From positions 794,001-858,000 of the forward strand of contig NZ_CP127165.1 of NCBI RefSeq assembly GCF_030264275.1: a stretch of 64,000 nt of DNA, given 5' to 3'. The notes beneath the pieces were generated by a model. That model was given only the letters and a program-made list of their open reading frames with translations, made no database searches and was not told the DNA's origin. The position numbers and the translations under genes were made by a program. Shown one piece after another: positions 63,426-64,000 of this stretch (positions are counted from its first letter, which is position 1; every line of letters starts with the position of its first letter). This DNA comes from Marivivens sp. LCG002. GTDB lineage: Bacteria > Pseudomonadota > Alphaproteobacteria > Rhodobacterales > Rhodobacteraceae.

Positions 63426-64000
63426 ATGACCCCGATAGAAGATCACCCCCTCCGTTATTCGCTCGTCAACGAGCTTCATGCGCGGCCTTTCCCGTCGATG
63501 AAGGCACCGGGGCGCGCGGCTTATCTTGCGATAAAACCAGCACAAAATGCCGCCGAGCGGGATCGGGATGCCGAGCGGGCCCATCTGATCGACCTTCTCG
63601 ATCGGTTCGGTGCGTCGCACCCGCAACCGGGCGCCACCCATTATTTCGGGCAAATCGGCAAATACATGCTGAAATGGGAGAGCCACACCGAGTTCGTGAC
63701 CTATACGATCATCGGTGACGGCGTGGCCGAACGCCCCTTTGACGCCGCAACCTTCGAGGTGTTCCCCCAAGACTGGCTCAATGCGGCTCCAGGAACGCGG
63801 ATCACTTCGGCACTTATCCGTGTCGAACCGCTAACCGACGACCGTCAGATCGAGCCCAAGATCGAAGACTGGTTCGTTCCCGAAAGCCTTGCCATCAGCC
63901 GTGTGCTCGAGGACGAATTGGTGATCGCTTCGGATTTTCGCATCGACCCCAAGGGGCACATGCGGTTCGCGATCTTTGCCCGCCCCGAAACAGGAGAGCG
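63426..64000 (+). CDS. DUF3422 family protein (partial, continues beyond window)
   Basis: An open frame from ATG at 63426 to the right edge, 191 codons with no stop. The sequence begins MTPIEDHPLRYSLVNELHAR and contains THYFGQIGKYMLKWESHTEF and then FEVFPQDWL. These match the N-terminal half of DUF3422 proteins (full length about 420 residues), which have two C-terminal membrane helices in the missing part. The function is unknown. The start has only a weak ribosome-binding site (GATGG). Confidence 0.82.
   Translation, partial: MTPIEDHPLRYSLVNELHARPFPSMKAPGRAAYLAIKPAQNAAERDRDAERAHLIDLLDRFGASHPQPGATHYFGQIGKYMLKWESHTEFVTYTIIGDGVAERPFDAATFEVFPQDWLNAAPGTRITSALIRVEPLTDDRQIEPKIEDWFVPESLAISRVLEDELVIASDFRIDPKGHMRFAIFARPETGE

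Noticed and set aside
1-64000. Prophage, genomic island or toxin-antitoxin system
   Set aside because: No integrase, transposase, phage structural gene or toxin-antitoxin pair is visible. Codon use looks uniform and gene content is core.

Overview
The window is chromosomal core sequence from an alphaproteobacterium, most likely Rhodobacterales (Roseobacter group). The grounds are GC-rich coding bias, an alphaproteobacterial split his operon, aerobic cobaltochelatase subunits (CobS/CobT), a soluble cytochrome c2, a DUF2484 gene inside the division cluster, and two RNA loci described in Rhodobacter: a DUF1127 gene followed by anti-Shine-Dalgarno hairpins (CcsR or 'cuckoo' type) and an UpsM-like RNA leader before mraZ. 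I see no insertion sequence, prophage, CRISPR array or rRNA operon.

Layout. 1-3824 (minus) is a histidine operon in the order hisB-hisH-[DUF2147 on the other strand]-hisA-small membrane protein-hisF-hisE, with hisE cut by the window edge. 3971-4330 holds three identical tandem tRNA-Gly(GCC) genes with a promoter and a terminator. 4384-9526 carries pyruvate carboxylase and a DHA2-type MFS exporter. The exporter is divergent from a MarR regulator, and three 17-bp direct repeats lie between them. 10303-13836 carries a UvrD/PcrA helicase, a LysE-type exporter and its divergent Lrp-type regulator. 13859-14364 (minus) is a DUF1127 gene followed by seven hairpins about 41 bp apart, each with the same anti-SD-like loop.

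14365-39436 is the division and cell wall (dcw) cluster: a long leader with two DnaA boxes and an UpsM-like RNA ending in a terminator, then mraZ-rsmH-ftsL-ftsI-murE-murF-mraY-murD-[flavoprotein on the opposite strand]-ftsW-murG-murC-DUF2484-murB-ddl-ftsQ-ftsA-(terminator, promoter)-ftsZ-lpxC-bamD-recN. It makes the cytoplasmic and lipid-linked peptidoglycan precursors and the divisome, and then leads into lipid A and outer-membrane assembly genes.

39437-64000 is mixed housekeeping. It includes an FAD D-2-hydroxyacid dehydrogenase, a CLC channel, aminopeptidase P, cobT/cobS, a J-domain protein, bolA, cytochrome c2, isopentenyl-diphosphate isomerase, a His/Met-rich exported protein, a PACE-type efflux protein, gatB, a lytic transglycosylase, an M3 oligopeptidase, a CDF transporter, a 2-hydroxyacid dehydrogenase, dut, a membrane-anchored ThiF/MoeB protein, an RluE-type pseudouridine synthase, an ornithine/lysine decarboxylase with a structured leader, and the start of a DUF3422 gene.

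The most interesting part is 13859-15174, where two RNA loci (the seven-hairpin array and the UpsM-like leader) sit back to back beside the dcw cluster. All functions are inferred from sequence recognition. No similarity search or folding program was run.
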